This document shows, in pieces, positions 56,581-64,000 of a stretch of DNA of 64,000 nucleotides. The notes beneath the pieces were generated by a model, which was not told where the DNA came from, searched no databases, and worked only from the letters and a program-made list of their open reading frames with translations. The position numbers and the translations under genes were made by a program. Position 1 is the first letter of the stretch, and every line of letters begins with the position of its first letter. Location of the stretch: positions 2,320,433 through 2,384,432 of the forward strand of contig NZ_SMGR01000001.1 in the NCBI RefSeq assembly GCF_004346865.1. The letters run 5' to 3'. Source of the DNA: Shimia isoporae. Lineage in GTDB: Bacteria; Pseudomonadota; Alphaproteobacteria; Rhodobacterales; Rhodobacteraceae.

Positions 56581-56873
56581 GCGAAGCAATTTTTGACCCA
56601 CGCCTGTTGGTCCTTGCCAACGGGGACAACATCGCAGTTCTCAAAGCCACAATCGCAGCCGGTGAGGTCATTCTGGTGGCCGGTGAACCGGTCACCATTT
56701 CCGCAACGCTTGGCCTCGGTCACAAGCTGGCCGTGACCCCCATTCCGCAAGGCAAGGACGTGGTCAAATATGGCTTTCCCATAGGTTTTGCGGCCGAAGA
56801 TGTTGGTATTGGAGAACATGTACACGTGCACAACCTGTCCAGTCGCTACACAGCGGTCGAGATCATGGAGTAA
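56577..56873 (+). CDS. SAF-domain small subunit of UxaA-type dehydratase
   Basis: A 98-residue protein corresponding to the N-terminal SAF domain of altronate/galactarate dehydratases (VLANGDNIAVLKATI, GHKLAV, FPIGFA). In many enzymes this is fused to the large domain; here it is separate, followed three bases later by the large-subunit gene. Overlaps the GntR gene by four bases. Confidence 0.87.
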   Translation: MSEAIFDPRLLVLANGDNIAVLKATIAAGEVILVAGEPVTISATLGLGHKLAVTPIPQGKDVVKYGFPIGFAAEDVGIGEHVHVHNLSSRYTAVEIME

Positions 56874-56876
56874 TTT

Positions 56877-58073
56877 ATGACTGCAATGATGGCTTGGCCG
56901 CGTAGAGATGGCCGCAAAGGTATTCGCAATGTGATCCTAGTCGCCTACTTGGTGGAGTGCGCACATCATGTTTGCAAGCAGATCGCGCGCCCGTTCGACG
57001 AATCCGACGTGCAAGTGATTGGCTTTCCTGGGTGTTTTCCTTCCGACTATGCGCAACAGATGATGGAGGCGCTGTGTACACACCCAAATGTGGGCGCTGT
57101 TCAACTGGTCTCGCTGGGGTGTGAAAACTTCAAGAAACGGACTTTAGAAGACGCTGTTCGTGCATCCGGCCGGCCGGTGAACGTCGTCACAATACAAGAC
57201 GTGGGAGGCACAGCGTCAGCGGTTTCAGCTGGCCGAAATTGGATCACAAACGTGAAGGCCGACTTGGACCAGCAAGACAGAATTCCAATGGACGTGTCTG
57301 AATTGGTGATCGGAACGATATGTGGCGGTTCTGATGCCACATCCGGAATAACGGGCAATCCTGCGGCGGGTCTCGCATTTGACCGTCTGGTGGCTGAAGG
57401 TGCCACATGCATCTTTGAAGAAACCGGAGAGCTGATCGGCTGCGAGCATGTTATGGCGGAACGCGCTATTGGTGACGGCTTGCGCAATGAGATCGTAAAG
57501 ACCGTCGAAAAAGCCGCCGTTTACTACGCAAACATGGGCTATGGGTCGTTTTCCAACGGCAACGCTACCGGCGGCCTCTCCACTATTGAAGAAAAATCGC
57601 TCGGGGCATACGCCAAGTCCGGCCAGAGTGGAATCAGCGGCATTATCCGTCCCGCTCAACGGCCTGCGACAGGAGGCCTGTACCTTCTGGATGTAGTACC
57701 GGATGGCCCCCCGAGGTTCGGCTTTCCCAATATCAACGACAATGCTGAGATCGTTGAACTGATTTCCTGCGGCGCGCATGCCGTGATCTTTGTAACCGGA
57801 CGAGGATCAGTTGTGGGGTCAGCGATTTCGCCGGTTTTGAAAGTATGCGCCAACCCCGAAACATTCGCGCGTATGTCGGGCGACATGGATGTAAATGCGG
57901 GACGCGTATTGGATGGCGGTGCCCAACTGCATGAAATTGGAACAGAAATATACGACAAGCTGCTTGCCTTGGGTGCTGGCGGGCGCACCGTTTCCGAAGA
58001 ACTTGGGCACGTAGAATTTGTTCTAACCTACAAAGCCGGCTCCGAAGAAAACCCCGGCTGCCACCGGAACTGA
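56877..58073 (+). CDS. UxaA-type hydro-lyase large subunit
   Basis: A 398-residue C-terminal domain of the altronate/galactarate dehydratase family (UxaA). Metal or cluster-binding cysteines are in ECAHHVCKQ, VSLGCENF and ICGGSDA, with GGLYLLDV and FVTGRGSVVGSAISPVLKVCAN as family motifs. With the small SAF subunit it should dehydrate a sugar acid, here likely the product of the AKR and lactonase. The substrate cannot be named from sequence. Confidence 0.88.
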   Translation: MTAMMAWPRRDGRKGIRNVILVAYLVECAHHVCKQIARPFDESDVQVIGFPGCFPSDYAQQMMEALCTHPNVGAVQLVSLGCENFKKRTLEDAVRASGRPVNVVTIQDVGGTASAVSAGRNWITNVKADLDQQDRIPMDVSELVIGTICGGSDATSGITGNPAAGLAFDRLVAEGATCIFEETGELIGCEHVMAERAIGDGLRNEIVKTVEKAAVYYANMGYGSFSNGNATGGLSTIEEKSLGAYAKSGQSGISGIIRPAQRPATGGLYLLDVVPDGPPRFGFPNINDNAEIVELISCGAHAVIFVTGRGSVVGSAISPVLKVCANPETFARMSGDMDVNAGRVLDGGAQLHEIGTEIYDKLLALGAGGRTVSEELGHVEFVLTYKAGSEENPGCHRN

Positions 58074-58082
58074 GGAAAATTC

Positions 58083-59048
58083 ATGCTTACTGACGCACAT
58101 CGCCTGTCTCTGGGCACAGCAGCGATTGCCGGCCTTTACCGACCAGTCACTCCTGAAGCTGTACAGGACGTCCTGGAAACAGCATGGGACAGCGGAATTC
58201 GTTATTTCGATACCGCGCCACACTACGGTCATGGAGCATCCGAGAGCCTTTTGGGTGACTTTCTGCGCCACAAAAAGGAATGGGTGATTTCTACGAAAGT
58301 CGGCCGGATTTTGTCACCAGATGCAAATCCTCCGGCCGTGGTGAACGGTTTTCACAACGCTTGGCCGTTCAAACAGCACTACGACTATACCTATGATGGC
58401 ATCATGAGATCGGTGGAAGACAGTTTCCAGCGTCTCGGGCTGAACCGCATCGACATTCTCTTCATCCATGACATCGGCGACCCGGACGCAGGCACCGATA
58501 CCGCAGAACACCGCTCCCAATTACTTGGAAGCGGGATAAAGGCGCTTGAGGAACTGAAAGCTAATGGGACAGTGAAGGCCGTAGGGCTCGGCGTGAACAC
58601 CGTGGAGATTTGCGAGGAGCTTATCGGGCAGTTCGACATGGATCTGATTCTCCTGGCCGGACGCTATACCCTTCTGGATCAATCCGCGCGGCTCCGCCTC
58701 TTTCCCAAGCTGATACAACACAATATCAAATTGGTTATCGGCGGCGTCTTCAACTCGGGTATTCTGGCCACTGGCCCTGTGCCAGGGGCACATTTCAACT
58801 ATGCCCCTGCGCCCCAGGCCATTCTCGACCGTGTCGCTGAGATCCAGGCTGTCTGTGAGGCACATGGAACGCCTTTGCCGGCAGCGGCCATTCAATACCC
58901 AGACCAGAGCCCAATTGTGGCATCGACCCTGATTGGAACGACCAAGGCGGGCTCGTTGAAACGAAACATCGCACAATTCCAACACCCTTTGCCCAGCGCG
59001 CTTTGGCAACATCTGCGCAACGAAGGCTATATCGGAGACGACAATTGA
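58083..59048 (+). CDS. Aldo/keto reductase, paralogue of 41663
   Basis: A 321-residue AKR with the same catalytic set as its paralogue: [29 protein letters not shown]. The two align over their whole length with long identical stretches. L-fucose or related aldose 1-dehydrogenase activity is expected, giving a lactone for the next gene. Nine bases after the UxaA gene. Confidence 0.9.
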   Translation: MLTDAHRLSLGTAAIAGLYRPVTPEAVQDVLETAWDSGIRYFDTAPHYGHGASESLLGDFLRHKKEWVISTKVGRILSPDANPPAVVNGFHNAWPFKQHYDYTYDGIMRSVEDSFQRLGLNRIDILFIHDIGDPDAGTDTAEHRSQLLGSGIKALEELKANGTVKAVGLGVNTVEICEELIGQFDMDLILLAGRYTLLDQSARLRLFPKLIQHNIKLVIGGVFNSGILATGPVPGAHFNYAPAPQAILDRVAEIQAVCEAHGTPLPAAAIQYPDQSPIVASTLIGTTKAGSLKRNIAQFQHPLPSALWQHLRNEGYIGDDN

Positions 59049-59875
59049 TCATCGACGCCCACCAACACTTTTGGACACTGTCACGCGGCGACTACCCTTG
59101 GCCCGACGAAAGCGTCGCTCCAATTTTCAGGGATTTTGGTCCAGCCGATCTTGCGCCCCTTCTGTCAAACGCTGGCGTTGACAGGACGGTTATTGTCCAA
59201 GCCACTGATACGGTCGCGGAAACGGAATTTCTTTTGGACATTGCTGAACAAACCGAATGGGTGGCCGGAGTGGTTGGATGGGTAGACCTTGCGGCCAACA
59301 ATGCCATTTCGGAGATCGATCGTTTGGCCAAGAACCCGATCCTAAAGGGCTTGCGCCCCATGTTACAAACCATCGAAGACACTGATTGGATTTTGCAAGA
59401 CGCAGTGGCCCCCTCCCTCGCCCACATGGAAAGAACCGCTCTTCGGTTGGACGCATTGATCCAACCGAGGCATCTGTCAGCAATACACAAGATCGCCGTC
59501 AAGCATCCTGAGTTGAACATCGTGGTCGACCATATTGCGAAACCTGCAATGGGCGGCGCCAAAGCGCCGGCGCATGATTGGGTTCAAGGGATATCGGAAC
59601 TGGCGACCCTGCCCAACGTTCATTGCAAACTTTCGGGAGTCGTGACCGAAGTCGGACCCGGTTGGCAGATCGAGGACATCAGTCCTTTTATGCGCCACGT
59701 ACTCGACGCTTTTGGGGTCGACAAGGTTATGTTCGGCAGCGATTGGCCGGTCGTGAACCTCGCGAGCGACTATGGCACTTGGCGACGGGTAGTCGATGAC
59801 GCGCTTGCGCCGTTTTCAGAAGCAGACCGAGCAAAAATTCTGGGCGCTAACGCTGCCCGCTTTTATGACCTCTAA
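59045..59875 (+). CDS. Amidohydrolase-fold sugar lactonase (L-fuconolactonase type)
   Basis: A 276-residue amidohydrolase of the COG3618 group, which includes L-fucono-1,5-lactonase. It begins with TTG at 59045 overlapping the AKR stop, directly giving IIDAHQHFW, the conserved metal-binding start. VVDHIAKP and VMFGSDWPV supply the further His and Asp. It hydrolyses the sugar lactone made by the AKR. An in-frame ATG at 59003 would add 14 unsupported residues. Confidence 0.88.
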   Translation: MIIDAHQHFWTLSRGDYPWPDESVAPIFRDFGPADLAPLLSNAGVDRTVIVQATDTVAETEFLLDIAEQTEWVAGVVGWVDLAANNAISEIDRLAKNPILKGLRPMLQTIEDTDWILQDAVAPSLAHMERTALRLDALIQPRHLSAIHKIAVKHPELNIVVDHIAKPAMGGAKAPAHDWVQGISELATLPNVHCKLSGVVTEVGPGWQIEDISPFMRHVLDAFGVDKVMFGSDWPVVNLASDYGTWRRVVDDALAPFSEADRAKILGANAARFYDL

Positions 59876-59899
59876 CGACAAAGAGAATGATCAGGCACA

Positions 59900-60232
59900 A
59901 TGGTTCAACGAATGGGAATGGTGATCGGCCTCACCGAAGACAACAAAGCCGAGTACAAGCGACTTCATGCAGACGTCTGGCCCGAAGTGCTCGCGCAGCT
60001 CCGGAAATCAAACATCACAAATTACTCGATTTTCCTGAGAGAGCCGGAGAACCTGATGTTTAGCTACTGGGAATACACTGGAACGGATTTTGCCGCCGAC
60101 ATGGCTGCAATGGCGGAAGATGAAACGACCCAAAAGTGGTGGGCGGTTTGCGGACCAATGCAGACACCGCTTGAGACGCGTTCTGAAGGCGAATGGTGGG
60201 CTTCGATGGAACAAGTCTTCTATCTGGAATGA
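59900..60232 (+). CDS. rhaM: L-rhamnose/L-fucose mutarotase family protein
   Basis: A 110-residue protein of the RhaM family, which also contains fucose mutarotases. The pattern RMGMVIGLTEDNKAEYKRLHADVWPEV with the catalytic His, and SYWEYTG and WWAVCGPMQTP are characteristic. It interconverts anomers of an L-6-deoxyhexose so the importer or dehydrogenase gets its preferred form. Last gene of the cluster, followed by a terminator. It is the strongest hint that the substrate is a 6-deoxy L-sugar. Confidence 0.87.
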   Translation: MVQRMGMVIGLTEDNKAEYKRLHADVWPEVLAQLRKSNITNYSIFLREPENLMFSYWEYTGTDFAADMAAMAEDETTQKWWAVCGPMQTPLETRSEGEWWASMEQVFYLE

Positions 60233-60266
60233 CCAACTGTCCGTAGCCAAAGCGCGCAAACAAACG

Positions 60267-60293
60267 AAGCTGCCCCATGTGGGCAGCTTTTGT
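60267..60293 (+). terminator. Rho-independent terminator after the mutarotase gene
   Basis: AAGCTGCCC and GGGCAGCTT form a perfect 9-base stem around CATGT, followed by TTGTTTGG. It closes the plus-strand sugar cluster 34 bases after the last stop. Confidence 0.85.
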
Positions 60294-60364
60294 TTGGTTA
60301 CAGGAGCACGCTACCGCCGTTGTCGAGCGACGCGCACATGAAAAGCACCAACGCTTTCCGGGAT

Positions 60365-60568
60365 TTAGATTGCGGTCGGGAAGCGGTCCTTCGCTGCAAA
60401 AGGTAATGGATATGCCCGGTAGCAACGACGGATACTCAAGCCCATTTCGGCATTGAGCTCGCGTTGCGGCACCCGAAGACTGACAGCGACGTCACTGATG
60501 CCAATTTCGGCCAATCCCAAGCACATCCAAGCTCCCAGACACTGACTTTTCTGCTCATTGGGATCAGC
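60365..60568 (-). pseudogene. Remnant of a GlxA/AraC-type regulator
   Basis: No start and no complete gene are visible. On the minus strand, a frame open between a TGA at 60569-60571 and a TAA at 60365 reads with LAEIGISDVAVSLRVPQREL and NAEMGLSIRRCYRAY, resembling the first helix-turn-helix of GlxA-type AraC regulators with a few residues missing. The rest of such a gene is absent, so it looks like a decayed fragment. Low confidence. Confidence 0.4.
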
Positions 60569-60598
60569 TCAGATTAGGTGGCATCCTTTGGAAATAGA

Positions 60599-61603
60599 CT
60601 AAACTGGGCCAAAGATATCGCACCAATGGTGCCAAACATCTTCCCAGTCTTTGGGCATTTGGCGCCGTCGGCTAAAATAGGTCGCAAGGCTCATGGCATA
60701 GGGGCGACAGTCCTTACAATCAATATTCGGCGAACAGCACTTCTCGCTATTGCGAGTTAGGTCAGCGTTGAAATGCACGTGGCGGCGTGTCAGCCTGTTA
60801 CCACAGTCTTTTGCAACCCCGCTTTCATCAAGGGTATAAAGGCTGCCCTTTTCTGTCACCCAATTGATAAAAGCAGGCGAGATCCGGATTGTTTCCGGGG
60901 AGACCGCGGCGGCCTCAAAGATCGCATCTCGCGCCTGGAGCAGCAGGTCATCGTCCAGCCGCATATCTTTTTGCGCAGAGCTAAAGCGGAAGTAATTGGT
61001 TTCATCAAAGTGCACATCAGTCATGCGCTTGTTGTAGTCCAGCGTTGGTGAGAACAAACTAAAGACCAAAGGCAATCCGTGATCTTCGCAGGCGCGCGCA
61101 ACGGTGGAGATTTCTCCAATATTTAGGGCGTTGAGCGTCATGACAAACACCGCACGGTCATCACCACTATAGTTCAGCATCGCCTTCCGATTTACACTAG
61201 CGCCGCGATACGTCTTCGAGTTCTCATCGTCACCCCACAGAGAGACATGTATTCTATATCGGATATCAGAAGGAATTTTCCTGGTGCCGTTGGTAAAGAT
61301 ACAACCCATGGGAATGTGATCGTGGCAGGCTCGGATGCGATCCGGAGCCAAAGAGGGTTCAGCTCCGCCCAAATATGCGAAAGTTACACCGCGTTTTGCT
61401 TCGTCTGAAAAAAACGTCCGCCAAACGCCAACGTCTTCCTCTGCTTTTGCGATCTCGGTGCCCGCTCCAGAGAAGTACAAGCATCCCTCACACTGCAAAT
61501 TGCACGTGTTGCTTATGTCGTAATTGCTGGTTTGGAGCCTCCCAATTCGTTTGAATAAACTTCTTTGACGGTCCGATCGGGACTGGGTTTCAACTTGGCT
61601 CAT
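60599..61603 (-). CDS. Radical SAM protein of unknown function
   Basis: A 334-residue radical SAM enzyme. The cluster-binding cysteines are at 34, 38 and 41 (CNLQCEGC), followed by AYLGGAEPS, the SAM-binding region. A second group of cysteines near the C-terminus (KDCGN, EKCC, IDCKDCRP) could hold an auxiliary iron-sulfur cluster, as in SPASM/twitch enzymes. It overlaps the TPR-hydrolase gene by four bases. I do not recognise the substrate. The general form resembles peptide- or small molecule-modifying enzymes, but no precursor peptide gene is visible nearby. Confidence 0.87.
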   Translation of the reverse strand: MSQVETQSRSDRQRSLFKRIGRLQTSNYDISNTCNLQCEGCLYFSGAGTEIAKAEEDVGVWRTFFSDEAKRGVTFAYLGGAEPSLAPDRIRACHDHIPMGCIFTNGTRKIPSDIRYRIHVSLWGDDENSKTYRGASVNRKAMLNYSGDDRAVFVMTLNALNIGEISTVARACEDHGLPLVFSLFSPTLDYNKRMTDVHFDETNYFRFSSAQKDMRLDDDLLLQARDAIFEAAAVSPETIRISPAFINWVTEKGSLYTLDESGVAKDCGNRLTRRHVHFNADLTRNSEKCCSPNIDCKDCRPYAMSLATYFSRRRQMPKDWEDVWHHWCDIFGPV

Positions 61604-63099
61604 CTATTGAGAAACTCCTCGAATGCACCGCTTGCGATTACGTGTGGCAACGAGAGATGCTCACCCAGCTCGGAAATAGGAAATAGGCTGACACCGGGAC
61701 AATCCGACAGATAACGCGCATGTTGCACATCAACCTCGTGTTCGCTGCCAAACCATAGATCAATGTGACACCGGCCTTGTGCTGCAACGACTTCAGGAAG
61801 CAGGTCTAGACGGCCGAAAGGAAAGGTCCTGTGCAAACGCCGTGCCACCAAACGCCCACGTTTGTCGTCTATGTCAGCCAAAAACTCAGATGTTACGTTT
61901 GTCGGAGCGGACGCGGCAAGGACCCGATCAGCCTTCAATTGAATTGCATGTCGAATAGCACCGAAGCCGCCAAACGAAGTTCCCAAGCACAGTAATTTCT
62001 TCGTGTCGAAGTCGTCCACCAGCTTTGACAAGGCGGCAAGGCTCCCAGAAAAATCTTGGGCGAGTGCCGGTACACCCCCAATGAACCCACTACGGGTTAC
62101 ATCCCTTATATAGACTACCGAATGCCCTTCTGCCGCACAGAACCTGTCGATAAACTCTATCGGCATCATGGCCCGATCCCGCAAGCCGGTGAACACAAGT
62201 AATGTCGTGCCAGTTTTCCCTTTCTTGCTCGCAACGACATCACCGCCGTTATCAAAAACAATGGGCCTCTTTTGCGAAGACTCAGGTGGCAGACAATCTA
62301 TCATCGCCATCGTTCCCGTATCCATCTTCCCATTCGGAAAAGTTCTTTTGAGAAGGTTTTGTGCCTTTTGAGTTTGTCCCCCCAAAGCAAGAGCCATGGC
62401 CTGATCTTTAGCACTGCGTTTTGACAAGCGGGCGGTAAGGGAATAGCTCTTGGTTTCAATTTTGTCGCTCAGGTCGGGCCACTTAACCGTTAGTTTTTGA
62501 ACCAGCTCGTCCCTTTTTTCTTTTGGTATTTCTAGAAGGACACCTCGTAACTCGGGCAGTGCAGGTAAAGCCAAAGCACCCAAGGCAATTTGATCCAAAG
62601 CAGCCACAACTCCGCCCACGTCTCCAAGACACACTGCAATTCGGTAGTCTACTGACATTCGAAAATCCGCCATGTCCGGAGTATCCGGCAACTCGGCTAC
62701 GCAGGCTCGCGCAGCACCGAGGTTATTCTCAGTTAGATGATGAACCGTCAGGCGCTTCAAAGCGACCGGATTTCCCGGAAACTGTGCAAGCATTGACTTC
62801 AGGGTTTGCTGATATTCATCTGATTGCCCAAGGCGTTTATGCACCTCAGCTTTCAATAGAAAAATCCCAGGCTGAGATGCTCCAGCATGTATCGCTGATT
62901 CAACTGCGCTCAGCGCGCCAGAGCTGTCACCGCTTTTGAAACGTAATCTTGCAATTGAGGCCAGAAAACGTGGGCGTTCGCGCCATTTCTCGGGAGTGCG
63001 TCGCAGAAGTTCGGCAACCGGGCCAAGGTTCCCCTCCTTTATCAAGGCTTCGATTTTCCTCATCCAGTCGCCAAACGACGGTTGAACCTCATCCGACAT
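61600..63099 (-). CDS. TPR repeat-alpha/beta hydrolase fusion protein
   Basis: A 499-residue protein with no signal peptide. Residues about 20-230 form TPR-like helical repeats (LRFKSGDSSGALSAVESAI, LKAEVHKRLGQSDEYQQTL). The C-terminal part (about 305-499) is an alpha/beta-hydrolase with nucleophile elbow GTSFGGFG (Ser375), a likely acid Asp457 and His481 or His486 near GEHLSLPH. Translationally coupled to the radical SAM gene, which suggests a joint modification system. I do not recognise a characterised counterpart. Confidence 0.85.
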   Translation of the reverse strand: MSDEVQPSFGDWMRKIEALIKEGNLGPVAELLRRTPEKWRERPRFLASIARLRFKSGDSSGALSAVESAIHAGASQPGIFLLKAEVHKRLGQSDEYQQTLKSMLAQFPGNPVALKRLTVHHLTENNLGAARACVAELPDTPDMADFRMSVDYRIAVCLGDVGGVVAALDQIALGALALPALPELRGVLLEIPKEKRDELVQKLTVKWPDLSDKIETKSYSLTARLSKRSAKDQAMALALGGQTQKAQNLLKRTFPNGKMDTGTMAMIDCLPPESSQKRPIVFDNGGDVVASKKGKTGTTLLVFTGLRDRAMMPIEFIDRFCAAEGHSVVYIRDVTRSGFIGGVPALAQDFSGSLAALSKLVDDFDTKKLLCLGTSFGGFGAIRHAIQLKADRVLAASAPTNVTSEFLADIDDKRGRLVARRLHRTFPFGRLDLLPEVVAAQGRCHIDLWFGSEHEVDVQHARYLSDCPGVSLFPISELGEHLSLPHVIASGAFEEFLNR

Positions 63100-63580
63100 G
63101 AATGGAAAGCCTTAATCTCGTGTAAATTGTAAGAATGTTAGAGCATGTCCCCTTTTACGAAAGCAAGGGGCATTTGGCTCACAGATCAAGTATCGATAGT
63201 TGCACGCGCAAACATGAGTGCTTGCATCAGCCCCCCAAAAGACATGGAGGGTCCCAATAACCCATCTTCTCTTTCCGGAGGTTCATCTAAACCCCTAACA
63301 CCTGCAAGTGTCAGGCACGGCCCGATCCGGTAGAGGACTGGATCATGGCAGGCATCCCTCATCTTGGCATTTTGCCACAAGAACAGTCGGACGCCGGTTA
63401 GGCCCGCCAAGATGCCACCCAACACATCCCGATTAGCGACGGTATCGGCACTTTTGGCCGTACGAAACGCGCCCCCATTTGTTGCCTGAGCGGTCGCTCT
63501 TTGGCTCCAGTGGTGGCAGTGTCATTCAATAGGGCGAACAATATAAAAGCAGCTCCTCGAGCCTTAACAAAGTCACCTGA
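63100..63580. other. Gene-poor region with no supported gene
   Basis: I see no convincing gene here. Two short frames (63145-63333 plus, 63186-63425 minus) have no ribosome site and no recognisable family. It lies between the radical SAM pair and a decayed recombinase gene, and is probably a degraded mobile or island segment. Confidence 0.5.
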
Positions 63581-63826
63581 AACAACCGGAAGACCGTCGA
63601 GCGGGAGCTGACGCAGGTCACGCGTCTGATCGACCGTTTAGTTGCCGCCATTGCAGAGGGGATGTTTCATGAGAGCATGAAAGCGAATCTGGACAGCCTG
63701 GAAGCCCGCAAAGCCGAACTGGAAGCTGATTTGGCCAATGCCGAACCGACTGCCCCGGTGTTGTTGCACCCTAACCTGTCCGATGTGTACAGGAACAAGG
63801 TCGCTAATCTGACCGATGCACCGTAC
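63581..63826 (+). pseudogene. C-terminal remnant of a large serine recombinase
   Basis: After a TGA at 63578-63580 the frame reads RELTQVTRLIDRLVAAIAEG, then SLEARKAELEADLANAEP and VLLHPNLSDVYRNKVANL. That is the coiled-coil C-terminal end of large serine recombinases, which continues with another helix in intact proteins; here the homology stops near NLTDA and the catalytic and DNA-binding domains are absent. A frame from 63662 has an ATG but is only a fragment. It is evidence for a former integrated element next to the tRNA gene. Confidence 0.65.
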
Positions 63827-63866
63827 GATCACGACAAGTTGTTTGCTATCTTTGATGTGCAAAACG

Positions 63867-63889
63867 CAAAAAGCCACCCGAAGGTGGCT
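63867..63889 (-). terminator. Terminator downstream of tRNA-fMet
   Basis: On the minus strand AGCCACC and GGTGGCT pair around a stable TTCG tetraloop and are followed by TTTTTG. It lies 17 bases beyond the tRNA 3' end. Confidence 0.88.
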
Positions 63890-63905
63890 AGTTGTTCGAC
63901 ATTAA

Positions 63906-63982
<77 letters not shown>

Positions 63983-64000
63983 CCAATTTGGCTTACTCAG

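Noticed and set aside
63186..63425. Short minus-strand frame of 79 codons
   Set aside because: No ribosome site and no family; lies in a degraded region, so it is not called a gene.

Overview
The window looks like chromosomal DNA from a marine Rhodobacteraceae (Roseobacter-group) alphaproteobacterium. The basis is the mix of Entner-Doudoroff genes, a protocatechuate branch with an alphaproteobacterial-type PcaB and PcaQ, a form I aerobic CO dehydrogenase cluster, many ABC sugar importers and a variant alphaproteobacterial initiator tRNA. Assignment is by recognition of families only; no database search was possible.

Layout. 1-3778: end of a FIST-domain sensor gene, its hybrid histidine kinase partner (NosP/NahK-like), a DUF4202 gene and a CbiX-like gene. 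3781-9895: a LacI-type regulator facing gap-zwf-edd-eda, the Entner-Doudoroff block, closed by a strong terminator. 10176-17566: an RTX calcium-binding protein, a four-base-overlapping response regulator and multi-PAS hybrid kinase, a D-lyxose/D-mannose-type isomerase and an M24 peptidase. 17607-22378: a GGDEF/EAL protein, a flavin monooxygenase, and a GntR regulator overlapping a KDG kinase. 22380-33067: a branched-chain-type ABC importer, pcaQ, and the divergent pobA-pcaCHG-BKACE-pcaB operon for 4-hydroxybenzoate and protocatechuate. 33101-41602: the aerobic carboxydotroph cluster, in transcription order coxC-like, coxM, S, L, D, E, F, G. 41663-60232: two divergent sugar-acid catabolic clusters around an AraC regulator. 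60365-63982: degraded fragments, a radical SAM/TPR-hydrolase gene pair, a serine recombinase remnant and tRNA-fMet.

How genes work together. Glucose-6-phosphate is oxidised by Zwf, dehydrated by Edd, cleaved by Eda, and the triose enters via Gap; KdgK feeds ketodeoxygluconate into the same KDPG pool. An 11-base operator half-site is shared by the gap promoter and the isomerase promoter, suggesting one LacI-type regulator for both. 4-Hydroxybenzoate is converted by PobA to protocatechuate, ring-opened by PcaGH and processed by PcaB and PcaC; PcaD is missing here and a BKACE enzyme may act on the 3-oxoadipate end product. CO oxidation by CoxMSL is probably controlled by a membrane MHYT-LytTR protein, and a 21-base-period direct repeat sits upstream of coxM. 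The two sugar clusters each carry an ABC importer, an aldo/keto reductase, a zinc dehydrogenase and an SDR; one adds an enolase-superfamily dehydratase, the other a split UxaA-type dehydratase, a lactonase, an RraA-type protein and a mutarotase. This fits non-phosphorylative oxidation of a 6-deoxy or L-sugar such as L-fucose.

The best candidates for undescribed biology are the twin sugar-oxidation clusters, the radical SAM/TPR-hydrolase pair, and the coxM upstream repeat with its MHYT-LytTR regulator.
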